A DNA stretch of 64,000 nt from assembly GCA_016714005.1 (NCBI GenBank), contig JADJOA010000002.1, positions 186,001-250,000 of the forward strand, in the 5' to 3' direction. The position numbers and the translations under genes are program-made. Under the pieces are notes generated by a model. That model ran no database searches. It was not told the origin of the DNA and worked only from the letters and a program-made list of their open reading frames with translations. Of this stretch, positions 50,371 through 60,123 are shown one piece after another; positions within the stretch are counted from its first letter, which is position 1; each line of letters begins with the position of its first letter. The stretch comes from Bacteroidota bacterium. Lineage in GTDB: Bacteria > Bacteroidota > Bacteroidia > AKYH767-A > OLB10.

Positions 50371-51846
50371 ATGGCAACATCAACAGAAACACTTGTAAAC
50401 AAGGCTAACTACGAAGCCGATTTGCACGAATGGATTAAAATGGAAAAAGCTGCTATTGAACTTATACACGTTCTTGGCAACTTATGGTTCGACAAAAGTG
50501 TGGAACTTATTATGTTCCGCAACCAAATGGTTGACCGCAGCACCAGCGAAATTTTAAACCTCCACCAATATGCAAAAGAAATTGTAAAAAAACCTATCAG
50601 CGTTTTTGATACGCTTGCTATAGCCAAAGAAATGATGGCTACTACTTTAGCACCATCAAGAATTGATATTGGCAGGCTTGCTTTCGAGTGGAGCAACGAA
50701 AAAGATAACTATGCCAATGATGTAAAAAAGTTTGTTGGCGATAAACTGAAAAATTTAATTGGCAATGAAAAACGCCAGCTTGTGCCAAAGGACATTATAC
50801 TTTATGGCTTTGGTCGTATAGGCAGAATTGTTGCGCGCGAATTAATTGCGCAGGCAGGTAAGGGCGAGCAGTTGCGTTTACGCGCTATAGTTACACGCGA
50901 TAAAAGTGATGACGATGTTATAAAACGTGCTGAGCTATTACGTAACGATTCTGTACACGGACCATTTCCGGGTACTGTAATTGAAGATATGGCAAACCGC
51001 GCATTAATCATTAACGGACACACTGTACACATGATTTCTTCTAAAAACCCCGAGGAAATTGATTATACCAAATACGGAATTAAAGATGCATTGCTTATAG
51101 ACAATACAGGCGTTGCGCGTGACAGAGAAGGATTGGGCAAGCACTTGAAAGCAAAAGGAGTTGAAAAAGTTCTATTGACTGCACCGGGTAAAGGCGATAT
51201 TCCAAATGTGGTTTACGGTATTAACCAGAAAGACCATGCTGCCGATGAAAAAATATTTTCGGCAGCATCATGCACTACCAATGCCATTGTGCCTGTGCTT
51301 GCAGTAATTGAAAAAACTTTGGGTATTGAACGCGGACATATTGAAACCATACACAGTTATACCAACGACCAAAACCTGTTGGACAACTATCACTCAAAAT
51401 ACAGACGCGGAAGATCGGCAGCACTTAACATGGTAATTACCGAAACGGGTGCTGATAAAGCTGTATCAAAAGCATTACCACAGCTAGCAGGAAAAATTAC
51501 CGGTAACTCTGTGCGTGTTCCTACCCCCGATGTATCACTTGCTATTTTAAATCTAACTCTTGGCAAGCCATCAACAAAAGATGATATTAATGAAATATTG
51601 CGCGATGCTGCATTAAAAGGAGAATTGATTGAACAGATTCAATATTCATCGAGCAATGAATTGGTTTCTACAGATGTGGTTGGTAACCCCTGCGCAAGTA
51701 TTGTTGACAGCCCTGCTACTATTGTAAGTAAAGATAATAAAACAGCTGTGCTTTATGTGTGGTACGATAATGAGTATGGCTACAGCCGCCAGTGTATTCG
51801 CTTTTGTAAATACTTAGCTGATGTAATAAGGCTTACTTATTATTAA
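50371..51846 (+). CDS. gap: glyceraldehyde-3-phosphate dehydrogenase, long N-terminal form
   Basis: Glycolytic enzyme of 491 residues that oxidises glyceraldehyde-3-phosphate with NAD(P)+. The Rossmann motif YGFGRIGRIVAREL starts near residue 147, and the catalytic Cys is in SAASCTTNAIVPVL near residue 306; His follows in HSYTNDQ. The C-terminal YVWYDNEYGYS is typical. The first 130 or so residues are an extra helical domain absent from the common 335-residue enzyme. This long form is known from Bacteroidota and some Gammaproteobacteria. The gene is intact and ends at a strong terminator. Confidence 0.93.
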   Translation: MATSTETLVNKANYEADLHEWIKMEKAAIELIHVLGNLWFDKSVELIMFRNQMVDRSTSEILNLHQYAKEIVKKPISVFDTLAIAKEMMATTLAPSRIDIGRLAFEWSNEKDNYANDVKKFVGDKLKNLIGNEKRQLVPKDIILYGFGRIGRIVARELIAQAGKGEQLRLRAIVTRDKSDDDVIKRAELLRNDSVHGPFPGTVIEDMANRALIINGHTVHMISSKNPEEIDYTKYGIKDALLIDNTGVARDREGLGKHLKAKGVEKVLLTAPGKGDIPNVVYGINQKDHAADEKIFSAASCTTNAIVPVLAVIEKTLGIERGHIETIHSYTNDQNLLDNYHSKYRRGRSAALNMVITETGADKAVSKALPQLAGKITGNSVRVPTPDVSLAILNLTLGKPSTKDDINEILRDAALKGELIEQIQYSSSNELVSTDVVGNPCASIVDSPATIVSKDNKTAVLYVWYDNEYGYSRQCIRFCKYLADVIRLTYY

Positions 51847-51872
51847 TAAGTATTACTTGATAAATAAAAAAG

Positions 51873-51909
51873 AATGCCACCCTGAAGTTTCGGGGCGGCA
51901 TTTTTTTTT
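51873..51909. terminator. terminator after gap
   Basis: Stem AATGCCACCC/GGGGCGGCATT, with one imperfect pair, followed by T9. It separates gap from the convergent metallo-hydrolase gene. Confidence 0.82.
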
Positions 51910-51947
51910 ATTATTTCCTGTAACTAATTGTCACTTCTATACTGTTA

Positions 51948-53043
51948 TCAGTTTAATGATGTCCACCATTCTTTAAATTGTTGGTTGCCATTGCCGGTAA
52001 TATCAACCACTTCGCCAATTAAAGGATGCGCAATAGGCTGGTTTTTTCTTTTGCTTCTTTTACAACTCTTATTATCGGGTCATTCCATGCATGTTGCCCT
52101 AAAGCAAATTTTGCCCAGTGCACAGGTATAAGTTTTTCTGCCTTTAAGTCTTTGGCAGCAGCCACTACTTCTTCGGGCATCATGTGTATGTATTTCCAGT
52201 TAGCATGATATTGTCCGCATTCTAAAAATGCCCAGTCAAAGGGGCCATCCTTTTCTCCTATTGTTTTAAAATGCGTATCGTAACCCGAATCTCCTCCTAT
52301 ATAAATTTTTGAAGAGGGTGTTTGTAAAACAAACGCCATCCATAACGATTGATTTCGCTTAAGACCTCTACCCGAAAAATGGCGGGCTGTGGTTGTAGTA
52401 ACCTTAAATCCATCACCCAGGTTTATCTCCTCATTCCAGTCCTTTTCCTCAATTATATTTTTATCAAAACCCCAATGGTGCAAATGCGCAGGTGTGCCTA
52501 ATCCGGTAACTACTTTTAACTTTAGGTTTAAGTTTAAGTATGGTTTCGTAATCTAAATGATCCCAATGATCGTGTGTAAGAAATAAGAAATCAACAGGAG
52601 GAATATCATCAGTAGAATAATTGTTGGTACCATTAAAACTTTTAACCGAAAAACTAAACGGAGATGCATGACCTGAAAAAACAGGATCAACTAAAATTGT
52701 TTTACCATCTATTTGCATAAAGTATGATGAATGCCCAAACCACACAAAAACATTTTGTGTTTTATCTAATCCATACAAATCTGTTTTAACAGATGGCAAC
52801 TTTTGGGATGGCTTTATGTGAGGGCTTCTGTCAAAAAGAAATCTTTAAAAACTTTAAAGTAGCTTACCCCTTCGGCAATATCAGGAGTATAACTTATGTT
52901 CTCAAATTTTTTGTTTTATAATGGCCGGATTTTTTAATTTGATTCAAATACTCTCCGTCAGAAATTTTTCCACATTTCGGGCGGTTCAAAATGGCCTAAG
53001 CAATAGCCACTATAAGGAATAAAACAATAATTATAGCAAGCAT
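51948..53043 (-). CDS. metallo-beta-lactamase-fold hydrolase (NAPE-PLD/UlaG-like), several breaks
   Basis: About 365 residues assembled from several frames. A start at 53043 gives a membrane anchor (MLAIIIVLFLIVAIA) followed by an in-frame TAG at 52998. Indels are needed near 52907, 52842, 52490 and 52045. The conserved core is VFVWFGHSSYFMQIDGK, LVDPVFSGHASPFSF and the metal motif THDHWDHLD, then GGDSGYDTHF and PVHWAKFALGQHAW. The natural C-terminus is PIAHPLIGEVVDITG to EWWTSLN, stop at 51948. The family hydrolyses phosphodiester or ester bonds; the substrate is unknown. More breaks than its neighbours, so a genuine pseudogene is possible. Confidence 0.78.
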
Positions 53044-53320
53044 ACAATAGTTGAAGGTTGGCAAAGGAACGGCATTTTTAATAAAGATATTGGAAGTTAG
53101 CGCCCAATGTGAGATTTTTTAAGCTGTAGCGTATCATAAGGTATTTTAAGAGTAGAAGAGGTTTATTTTTTTCCGTATTTACTCGGCTAAAGCCGCATGG
53201 TAACGTACCTATTCGGTAATCATCCGACTAACCTTTACACATCGCTACATCTTTGCACCGTCAAATTTGATCAACACCAAAAATTAAAGATTAAGTCAAA
53301 CAATTAAAAAACAAATTATC

Positions 53321-53662
53321 ATGAACAGTTTAAGAAACAGCGTACGCCTAATAGGAAATTTAGGCACAGCACCCGAAGTAAAAAATCTTGACAATGGCAA
53401 CAAAGTTGCTCGCATTGCACTTGCAACAAACGAAACTTACAACAATGCCAAAGGCGAAAAGGTAACCGAAACCACTTGGCACAATTTGGTGGCATGGGGC
53501 AAAACAGCTGAAATTGCCGAAAAGTATCTGGATAAAGGAAAAGAGGTAGCCATTGAAGGAAAACTTACATCGAGAAGTTACACTACCAAAGAGGGCGAGA
53601 AAAAATACATTACTGAAATTGTAATAAACGAATTTTTAATGCTTGATAAAAAGAGCGCTTAA
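53321..53662 (+). CDS. ssb: single-stranded DNA-binding protein, short form
   Basis: OB-fold protein of 113 residues that coats single-stranded DNA in replication and repair. NSVRLIGNLGTAPEVKNL opens the fold; TTWHNLVAWGKTAEIAEKYL and VAIEGKLTSRSYTTKEG are the family blocks. It ends at LDKKSA without the acidic tail and DxxPF-like tip that binds partner proteins. It may therefore be a secondary SSB. It is single and followed by its own terminator. Confidence 0.92.
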   Translation: MNSLRNSVRLIGNLGTAPEVKNLDNGNKVARIALATNETYNNAKGEKVTETTWHNLVAWGKTAEIAEKYLDKGKEVAIEGKLTSRSYTTKEGEKKYITEIVINEFLMLDKKSA

Positions 53663-53677
53663 GGTTTAACCCTCTTG

Positions 53678-53725
53678 CTTCAACCGGCTTCATTAAAAAT
53701 AAAATGTTGCCGGTTGAAGTTTTTA
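53678..53725 (+). terminator. terminator after ssb
   Basis: A perfect 11-bp stem CTTCAACCGGC/GCCGGTTGAAG with a 20-base AT-rich loop and a TTTTTAT tail. Confidence 0.75.
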
Positions 53726-53753
53726 TATACTTGCCTTTACAAAGTTTGAAAAT

Positions 53754-54455
53754 ATGTTGAAGCAAAGTTTTATACCGATGCACTTTTTATTTGTTATTGT
53801 TATGATTCTTATAGTTGTTTCCTGCAACAGGAATAATGAACTGGCAAACAATAGACATTTGGAAAACAAGATTGATTCGCTGGAAGAAAAAATTTTGAGT
53901 TTAGAAAAAGAAATCAGCAAGCAACATAACCGTGCTGACACTGCAAGTTTACCAGCATCTTCTGTCGTTTCAAAAGTTAGCCAAAAAACTGTTCAGGCGC
54001 CAAAAACGTCTTCAATAATAACAAAGCCTAAAGAAAATGAAGGCTTGTCGGGTTCTACATACTATTACTACAAAACGCTACCGCATAAGGTTTCGGTAAT
54101 TGTAACACCGTGGATTAATCAAAAACGAAAAGTAATTTTTTTTAATCCTTTTGGCGACACCACATACGTTTGTAATGATGTAAGGATGAGTTACTCTATT
54201 ACCACACGAATCAACAAATTTTACAACAACGGTGCCGTTAATACCATTACTATAAACAACAACCCAGGTGCAAGTAAGTATTGGACAGAAACTTACATAA
54301 CTTTTGACATAAACAATAACCCACAATGGAAAACTGTTACACAAAAACCTGAAATTAATTTAGAGGAAGGCCTTAACAATAAATACTGGTGGAACGCTAA
54401 GGCTAAAGAATGGGTAAAGCAGGAAATTATAAAAGAGCAGGAAGTGTCAAGGTAA
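53754..54455 (+). CDS. lipoprotein with coiled coil, unknown function
   Basis: Protein of 233 residues with a lipobox (ILIVVSC), then a coiled coil of about 30 residues (LENKIDSLEEKILSLEKEI), a Ser/Thr/Lys linker, and a C-terminal beta-rich domain with many aromatic and Asn residues (STYYYYKTLPHKVSVIV, NNKYWWNAKAKEWVKQ). I do not recognise the family. The stop abuts the end of the convergent gene on the other strand with no base between. Confidence 0.78.
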   Translation: MLKQSFIPMHFLFVIVMILIVVSCNRNNELANNRHLENKIDSLEEKILSLEKEISKQHNRADTASLPASSVVSKVSQKTVQAPKTSSIITKPKENEGLSGSTYYYYKTLPHKVSVIVTPWINQKRKVIFFNPFGDTTYVCNDVRMSYSITTRINKFYNNGAVNTITINNNPGASKYWTETYITFDINNNPQWKTVTQKPEINLEEGLNNKYWWNAKAKEWVKQEIIKEQEVSR

Positions 54456-56051
54456 TTAACGCACTTTTATAAATTTTTTATGTAATAACTGTTCTGTTCC
54501 AATTATTGAAACAGAATAAATTCCACCGGGCAGTTCCATTACATTGATTTCAGTTTCTGACAGCGCAGGTTGAATATTTTTTTCGATTACTAATCTACCC
54601 GTTGCGTCATAAACTAACAGTCTGCTTGCATTATTAAATCCGCCAATAAATATTTTCTCATTAGCCGGAGATGGGTAAACCGTTATCTTATTTTCTAATT
54701 TCTGCAGATCATTTACTGAAACAAGTGTACAAATATCATCCTGCGTTTCGGTAATGGCTGATGATGTAACTGCCAAAGTTGCAGAAACTATATTGGTTTG
54801 CACCTGCGGTAGTGCAACAATCGCTACAGCACTCCAGGTATAAGGAGTAATGGTAAAAGGATAAGTTCCGCTTAATGATGAGCAGTTAAGTGTTCCTATA
54901 TAATCGGCAGTTACCAAGCACTGCGCTGTATAACTTGGAGCATAGTCAAAAAAAGTACTGTAGGCATATCCATAACCGGGGCGCTCAAACAAATCGGCAC
55001 CGCGACTTCGGTAAATATCCATAAACCATTGTCCCTGAGTGCGAGAAGTTTTGGCAACAACTACAGCGCCTGAATAATTTCCTGCAAGATCAAAACTTGC
55101 AAAATAATCTCCATAGTCAGTTAAATAATAAAAGCCGCCTACTATAATATTATTCTGGCTGTCGCAAATAATAGAGTTACCATACTCCTGCCATCCTATC
55201 TGGTACATTCTGTTAGCCCAAAGAAAATTTCCGTTTCCATCAAATTTAGTTACATGAGGGTCGTAATTGTTATTGATGTTTTTGGTGTAACCGGTCATGG
55301 CAAAATTTCCATCCGATGTGGCACATAAATCAGTAGGAGTAAATTCGGTGAGAAAATTAGACGCATCTGAAAAAGTTTTCATCCACATCACATTGCCCGA
55401 ACTGTCAAATTTCGCAATCATAGGGTCGTAATTCAAATTAAACCTTGTACCGAAATTACCTGCAACTATTAAATCGCCATTGGGAGCTACAACGGCAGCC
55501 GCACACGTTAAATCGTTATTGCCTATATGATGAGCTTTTGCCCAAGCTAAATTACCATTGTTATCAATCTTTGTAAGCGTAATATCAAAAGTATAAATGC
55601 TACTCTGCACAATATCGCGGTGCCCACACAATAAATAACCATTTGCAACCGGGATAATACGAGTGTTTACATTCAAATCGTTGTAATAAAGTTCAGTAGT
55701 CCATAAAATGTTACCTGAAGTATCGGCCTTTGCAACAAAATTATAGTAGCTTGCTGTAGTATATGATCCGGTAATAATTAATGCATTATTGTGATAAATA
55801 ATACTCATTAAGCCAACTAAATTACTACCCACATTCAACTGCTTAGCCCAAAGTAAATTGCCATTTAAATCAACCTTACATAATTTATTTACCGTTCTGT
55901 TTTGTATAAGGTAGTACGCATCTGGCGAAACAGCCATGGTAGCTTCACCAAAAGTAGAATCGGCATAAATGTTTTGAAAATACGTTTGCGCATTGGCAGT
56001 TGCCATCAGAAAAACAAACAAGCTTGTGCATATCAGTAGTTTCATTTGCAT
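54456..56051 (-). CDS. secreted propeller-like protein with type IX sorting domain
   Basis: Intact protein of 531 residues. A signal peptide (MKLLICTSLFVFLMATANA) is followed by repeats of about 50 residues with the pattern KxDxNGNLLWAK and GYLLCGH, which resemble the repeats of the three paralogues (KIDSxGNIQW) but are more divergent. A Cys- and Thr-rich region follows, and the C-terminus is a sorting domain (ITVYPSPANEKIFI to KKFIKVR). No enzyme motif is visible. A distant relative of the seven-repeat family is a reasonable reading. Confidence 0.85.
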   Translation of the reverse strand: MQMKLLICTSLFVFLMATANAQTYFQNIYADSTFGEATMAVSPDAYYLIQNRTVNKLCKVDLNGNLLWAKQLNVGSNLVGLMSIIYHNNALIITGSYTTASYYNFVAKADTSGNILWTTELYYNDLNVNTRIIPVANGYLLCGHRDIVQSSIYTFDITLTKIDNNGNLAWAKAHHIGNNDLTCAAAVVAPNGDLIVAGNFGTRFNLNYDPMIAKFDSSGNVMWMKTFSDASNFLTEFTPTDLCATSDGNFAMTGYTKNINNNYDPHVTKFDGNGNFLWANRMYQIGWQEYGNSIICDSQNNIIVGGFYYLTDYGDYFASFDLAGNYSGAVVVAKTSRTQGQWFMDIYRSRGADLFERPGYGYAYSTFFDYAPSYTAQCLVTADYIGTLNCSSLSGTYPFTITPYTWSAVAIVALPQVQTNIVSATLAVTSSAITETQDDICTLVSVNDLQKLENKITVYPSPANEKIFIGGFNNASRLLVYDATGRLVIEKNIQPALSETEINVMELPGGIYSVSIIGTEQLLHKKFIKVR

Positions 56052-56123
56052 AAGTTTTATATTGATGTAAAACTACACTAAAGCTGGTAAATAACAAGAA
56101 TCAAAAAAGCAAAGAGCTTAATG

Positions 56124-58235
56124 CTACCCAACCTTTTTATAATCAATTTTAGGTGCTCGCATCTTTGCAATTCCTTTTTTAAAAAGATAATGTTCAGGTC
56201 TTGCAAGTAAGGGATCATCAGCTAAAATTTGTATCACGGTTTTTCGCGCAAGTTCCAACAGTTGCTGGTCCTTGGTAAGGTCGGCAATTTTAAGTTGCAG
56301 GTTGCCGCTTTGTTGCGTGCCTGCAATTTCCCCCATACCACGTAGCTTCAAATCCATTTCAGAAATTTCAAAACCATCATTGCTGCGCACCATTGCTGCA
56401 ATGCGGTGTTTTGCTGTGGGGTTTATTTTATCGGCAGTCATTAGCACACAATACGATTGATCGGCACCTCGCCCCACCCTACCGCGTAATTGGTGCAATT
56501 GCGATAAACCAAACCGCTCTGCACTTTCAATTATCATAACGCTTGCGTTAGGAACATTTACCCCTACTTCTATAACTGTGGTGGCAACCATAATTTGTGT
56601 TACACCTTTTACAAATTGATTCATTTCATAATCTTTTGCCTGCGCATTTAACTGTCCGTGTACAATGCTTACTCTGTAATTTGGTAAAGGAAATGCACGA
56701 ACTATGTTATCATAACCGGTCATTAAATTGGCATAATCCAATTTCTCACTTTCATCAATCAACGGATACACCACATACACCTGCCTGCCCTTCGCAATTT
56801 CGCTGCGCATAAAACCAAATACTTTTATTCTTGATGCTTCTTTTTGATGGATGGTTTTAACAGGCTTGCGTCCCGGTGGTAACTGGTTAATTGTGCTTAC
56901 TTCCAAATCGCCATAAAGTGTCATGGCAAGTGTACGGGGTATAGGCGTAGCTGTCATTACCAGCACATGCGGAAAAATATTTCCCTGCATCCACAGTTTA
57001 GCGCGCTGGTCAACCCCAAAACGATGTTGCTCATCTATAACAACAAATCCCAGCTTGTTAAATTTTACATCATTGGTAATTAAAGCATGTGTGCCAATTA
57101 AAATGTGAAGTGTGCCTGCCTGCAATTGCTCAAGAATCTCCCTTCGTTCTTTTGTTTTAGTTGAGCCCGTTAGCAACCTTACCGTTACCGGAAAATCCTT
57201 TAGCATTTCGGTAATGGAGTTAAAATGCTGTTGTGCTAATATTTCTGTTGGAGCCATCAAACAACTTTGAAATCCGTTATCCAACGCCATCAGCATACTC
57301 AACAATGCAACAATAGTTTTTCCACTACCCACATCACCCTGCAGCAATCGGTTCATTTGCTTTCCCGTTCCACAATCCTGCCTAATCTCTTTTATCACAC
57401 GTTTCTGTGCATCGGTAAGTGCAAAGGGCAAATAGCCTTTATAAAAACCGTTAAAGTAATTTCCAATCACTGAAAAATTAAATCCTTTATGCTCCTCATC
57501 TCTTTTTGCTTTATCGCTCAATATGCCTAGTTGCAAAAAGAAAAGTTCTTCAAACTTCATACGCATACGCGCATGGTTAAGCAACGCAGCATCTGATGGT
57601 ATGTGTATATTGCTGATTGCGTTACGCAATGGCAATAGCTTCATAGAAGCAACAAAATGTTGAGGCAACGTTTCCTGCAATGCAGGAGGCAGGTTGGTTA
57701 AAATAGTTCGCTGAATTTTTAAAATACCTTTACTATCTAATCCTTTGCTCTTGCATTTTTCTGTAGTGTTGTACACAGCCTGAAACTCACCCTGCGGCTG
57801 GCTGTTAAATTTCTCAACAGTCTCAATTTCGGGATGAACTATCTGAAATGTCTTTCCAAACAACGCAGGTTTTCCAAAAACAACATACTCTGTTCCGGCT
57901 TTTACAACATCTCGCAGCCATTTTATTCCCTGAAACCAAACCAAATCCATTGTGCCTGTATCGTCCTTGAACTGGGCAGTTAATCGGGAGGTGCGCTTAT
58001 CACCAAACGATTTTACCAAAGTAACAAAACCACGCAACTGCACATAAGGCATATCGTCATTCAATTCGTTTATGTTGTAAAACTTAGAACGGTCAATATA
58101 CCTGAATGGGAGGTGATACAACATATCGCTAACAGTGTAAATACCAAGTTCACTCTTTAAAACAGCAGCGCGCTGCGGACCCACGCCTTTAACAAATTCT
58201 ATGGAAGTATTTAAAAAATCGGTTTGCACAAACAA
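56124..58235 (-). CDS. recG: ATP-dependent DNA helicase RecG
   Basis: Branch-migrating helicase of about 703 residues that reverses stalled forks and processes recombination intermediates. The wedge OB-domain covers about residues 60-150. Walker A is LLQGDVGSGKTIVALL, motif II is VVIDEQHRFG, motif III is MTATPIPRTLAMT and motif VI is QLRGRVGRG; the C-terminal TRG region reads MRSNDGFEISEMDLKLRG. No ATG is available at the N-terminus; TTG at 58235 or GTG at 58229 are the candidates. It diverges from lpdA. Confidence 0.95.
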   Translation of the reverse strand: MFVQTDFLNTSIEFVKGVGPQRAAVLKSELGIYTVSDMLYHLPFRYIDRSKFYNINELNDDMPYVQLRGFVTLVKSFGDKRTSRLTAQFKDDTGTMDLVWFQGIKWLRDVVKAGTEYVVFGKPALFGKTFQIVHPEIETVEKFNSQPQGEFQAVYNTTEKCKSKGLDSKGILKIQRTILTNLPPALQETLPQHFVASMKLLPLRNAISNIHIPSDAALLNHARMRMKFEELFFLQLGILSDKAKRDEEHKGFNFSVIGNYFNGFYKGYLPFALTDAQKRVIKEIRQDCGTGKQMNRLLQGDVGSGKTIVALLSMLMALDNGFQSCLMAPTEILAQQHFNSITEMLKDFPVTVRLLTGSTKTKERREILEQLQAGTLHILIGTHALITNDVKFNKLGFVVIDEQHRFGVDQRAKLWMQGNIFPHVLVMTATPIPRTLAMTLYGDLEVSTINQLPPGRKPVKTIHQKEASRIKVFGFMRSEIAKGRQVYVVYPLIDESEKLDYANLMTGYDNIVRAFPLPNYRVSIVHGQLNAQAKDYEMNQFVKGVTQIMVATTVIEVGVNVPNASVMIIESAERFGLSQLHQLRGRVGRGADQSYCVLMTADKINPTAKHRIAAMVRSNDGFEISEMDLKLRGMGEIAGTQQSGNLQLKIADLTKDQQLLELARKTVIQILADDPLLARPEHYLFKKGIAKMRAPKIDYKKVG

Positions 58236-58294
58236 AAAGTGTTGCGATGGCTAAAGTAACTTTTACTACCGAGAAATGTAAAACGCAATATTCC

Positions 58295-58302
58295 TACTTT
58301 CG
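58295..58302 (+). promoter_or_regulatory. -7 promoter box TACTTTCG for lpdA
   Basis: TACTTTCG is one base from TAnnTTTG and lies 13 bases before the ATG at 58316, which supports that start over an in-frame ATG at 58247. Confidence 0.5.
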
Positions 58303-58315
58303 CAAAAATTTTTTT

Positions 58316-59716
58316 ATGCAACAATTTGATGTTACTATTATAGGCAGCGGACCAGGAGGTTATGTGGCTGCAATACGCTGCGCACAGCTTGGTTTTAAAA
58401 CTGCATTAATTGAAAAGTATAACACCCTAGGCGGAACATGTTTAAATGTTGGATGCATTCCCTCCAAAGCTTTGCTCGATTCATCGGAACATTATTACAA
58501 TGCTGTACATAAATTTTCTGCTCATGGTATTACCGTAAAAAATGTTTCGGTTGATTTTGAGCAGATGATAAAACGCAAAGCCGATGTAGTAAAACAAACC
58601 TGTGATGGCATTAACTTCCTGATGAAAAAAAACAAGATAACAGTATTAAACGGGCATGGAACTTTTGTTGATGGAAATACCATTGCTGTTGCAAAAGAAG
58701 ATGGAAGTAACGAAAAATTTAAAACAACACACACCATTATTGCCACAGGCTCTAAACCTTCATCATTGCCATTTATAAATATTGACAAGAAAAAAATTAT
58801 CACCTCTACAGAAGCACTAAGCCTTAAAGAAATTCCCAAGCATTTAATAATTATTGGTGGTGGTGTTATTGGATTGGAATTGGGTTCGGTGTATGCTCGT
58901 CTTGGCAGCGAGGTTTCTGTAATTGAATTTATGGATTCAATCATTCCCACAATGGATAAAGCCCTGGGTAAAGAATTACAAAAAGTTTTATCCAAAGAAG
59001 GAATGAAATTTTACCTACAGCACAAAGTGAGCGAGGTAACCGCAAAAGGAAAAGATGTGATGGTAAAAGCTACCGATGCAAAAAATGCTGTTGTTGATTT
59101 TAAGGGTGACTACTGTTTGGTTGCTGTTGGCAGAAAACCATACACAGAAAATTTAGGGTTAGATAAAGCAGAAGTAAAAGTTGACGAGCGCGGCAGAATA
59201 ATTACTGATGAACATTTAAAGGCGGCAAAAAATATTTATGCTATTGGTGATGTAATTAAAGGTGCCATGCTTGCGCATAAAGCTGAGGAAGAAGGAATAT
59301 ATGTTGCAGAAACTATTGCCGGACAAAAACCGCATATCAATTACAAACTAATTCCGGGTGTGGTTTACACCTGGCCCGAAGTAGCTGCTGTGGGTTACAC
59401 AGAAGAAGAACTAAAGACGATTGGCATTAAATACAAAACCGGAAATTTTCCATTTAAAGCAAGCGGCAGAGCTCGCGCCAGCATGGATACCGATGGTTTT
59501 GTAAAAGTGCTTGCACATGCAGAAACAGACGAGATATTGGGCGTACACATGATTGGCCCACGAACTGCTGATATGATTGCCGAAGCAGTAGTAGCAATGG
59601 AGTACCGCGCATCTGCCGAAGACATTGCACGCATGAGTCATGCGCATCCTACTTTTACTGAATCGTTTAAAGAAGCATGTCTTGCGGCAACAGAAAACAG
59701 AGCGTTACATATTTAA
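58316..59716 (+). CDS. lpdA: dihydrolipoyl dehydrogenase (E3)
   Basis: Flavoenzyme of 466 residues that reoxidises the lipoyl groups of 2-oxoacid dehydrogenase complexes with NAD+. The FAD motif is IIGSGPGGYVAAIR, the redox-active disulfide is GGTCLNVGCIPSK near residue 42, the NAD motif is IIGGGVIGLELGSVYARLG, and the C-terminal catalytic His-Glu pair is in HAHPTFTESFKEA. All key residues are present. The start at 58316 (MQQFDVTIIG) is chosen by family alignment and promoter position. E1 and E2 genes are not in the window. Confidence 0.95.
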   Translation: MQQFDVTIIGSGPGGYVAAIRCAQLGFKTALIEKYNTLGGTCLNVGCIPSKALLDSSEHYYNAVHKFSAHGITVKNVSVDFEQMIKRKADVVKQTCDGINFLMKKNKITVLNGHGTFVDGNTIAVAKEDGSNEKFKTTHTIIATGSKPSSLPFINIDKKKIITSTEALSLKEIPKHLIIIGGGVIGLELGSVYARLGSEVSVIEFMDSIIPTMDKALGKELQKVLSKEGMKFYLQHKVSEVTAKGKDVMVKATDAKNAVVDFKGDYCLVAVGRKPYTENLGLDKAEVKVDERGRIITDEHLKAAKNIYAIGDVIKGAMLAHKAEEEGIYVAETIAGQKPHINYKLIPGVVYTWPEVAAVGYTEEELKTIGIKYKTGNFPFKASGRARASMDTDGFVKVLAHAETDEILGVHMIGPRTADMIAEAVVAMEYRASAEDIARMSHAHPTFTESFKEACLAATENRALHI

Positions 59717-59872
59717 TTTTTCTATTTCCCTAAGAAAAGTTTAGCAAAAAACGTGGACAGACTTTTCTAATTTCTCCTCAGTGAATTCTTCTGTCAAGGC
59801 AATTGGAAAATAAGAGGTGTGTTAATTCATTCCCAACTTTTAAAATCAAAAATTTTTTCATGTAAAAAAATT

Positions 59873-59880
59873 TACCTTCG
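59873..59880 (+). promoter_or_regulatory. -7 promoter box TACCTTCG for the PspC gene
   Basis: TACCTTCG resembles TAnnTTTG and lies 25 bases before the ATG at 59906, supporting the small gene there. Confidence 0.45.
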
Positions 59881-59905
59881 CTCAAACATTTAAAACCAAC
59901 AAACA

Positions 59906-60097
59906 ATGTCTTAAACAAAAAAACTTTACAAAGGAGAAAAAAAAATTTTTGGCGTATGCAGCGGCTTAGGCGAATATTTTGAAATGGACCCAACCGTTGT
60001 CCGTTTAATTTTTCTTGGAGCATTGTTGCTCTTTGGTACAGGGGTATTGCTTTACATCATACTTGCCATAGTTATGCCCGATAGACCTGCCATGTAA
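59906..60097 (+). CDS. PspC-domain protein, in-frame stop at codon 3
   Basis: A 64-codon frame. After ATG TCT TAA it reads TKKLYKGEKKIFGVCSGLGE, then YFEMDPTVVRLIF and a membrane helix, ending PDRPAM. This is a stand-alone PspC domain, a small inner-membrane protein linked to envelope stress. TAA at codon 3 would block translation; AAA at that place would give the usual MSKTKKLY start. Since the rest is perfectly conserved in style, I suspect a base error, though decay is possible. Confidence 0.72.
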
Positions 60098-60123
60098 TTT
60101 TTCACTTAGACTTTAAAGATAAA

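Noticed and set aside
53044..53320. tRNA or structured RNA upstream of ssb
   Set aside because: I looked for cloverleaf arms and a TTCGAAT-type loop here and in the other gaps and found none. No rRNA or tRNA gene could be supported anywhere in the window.
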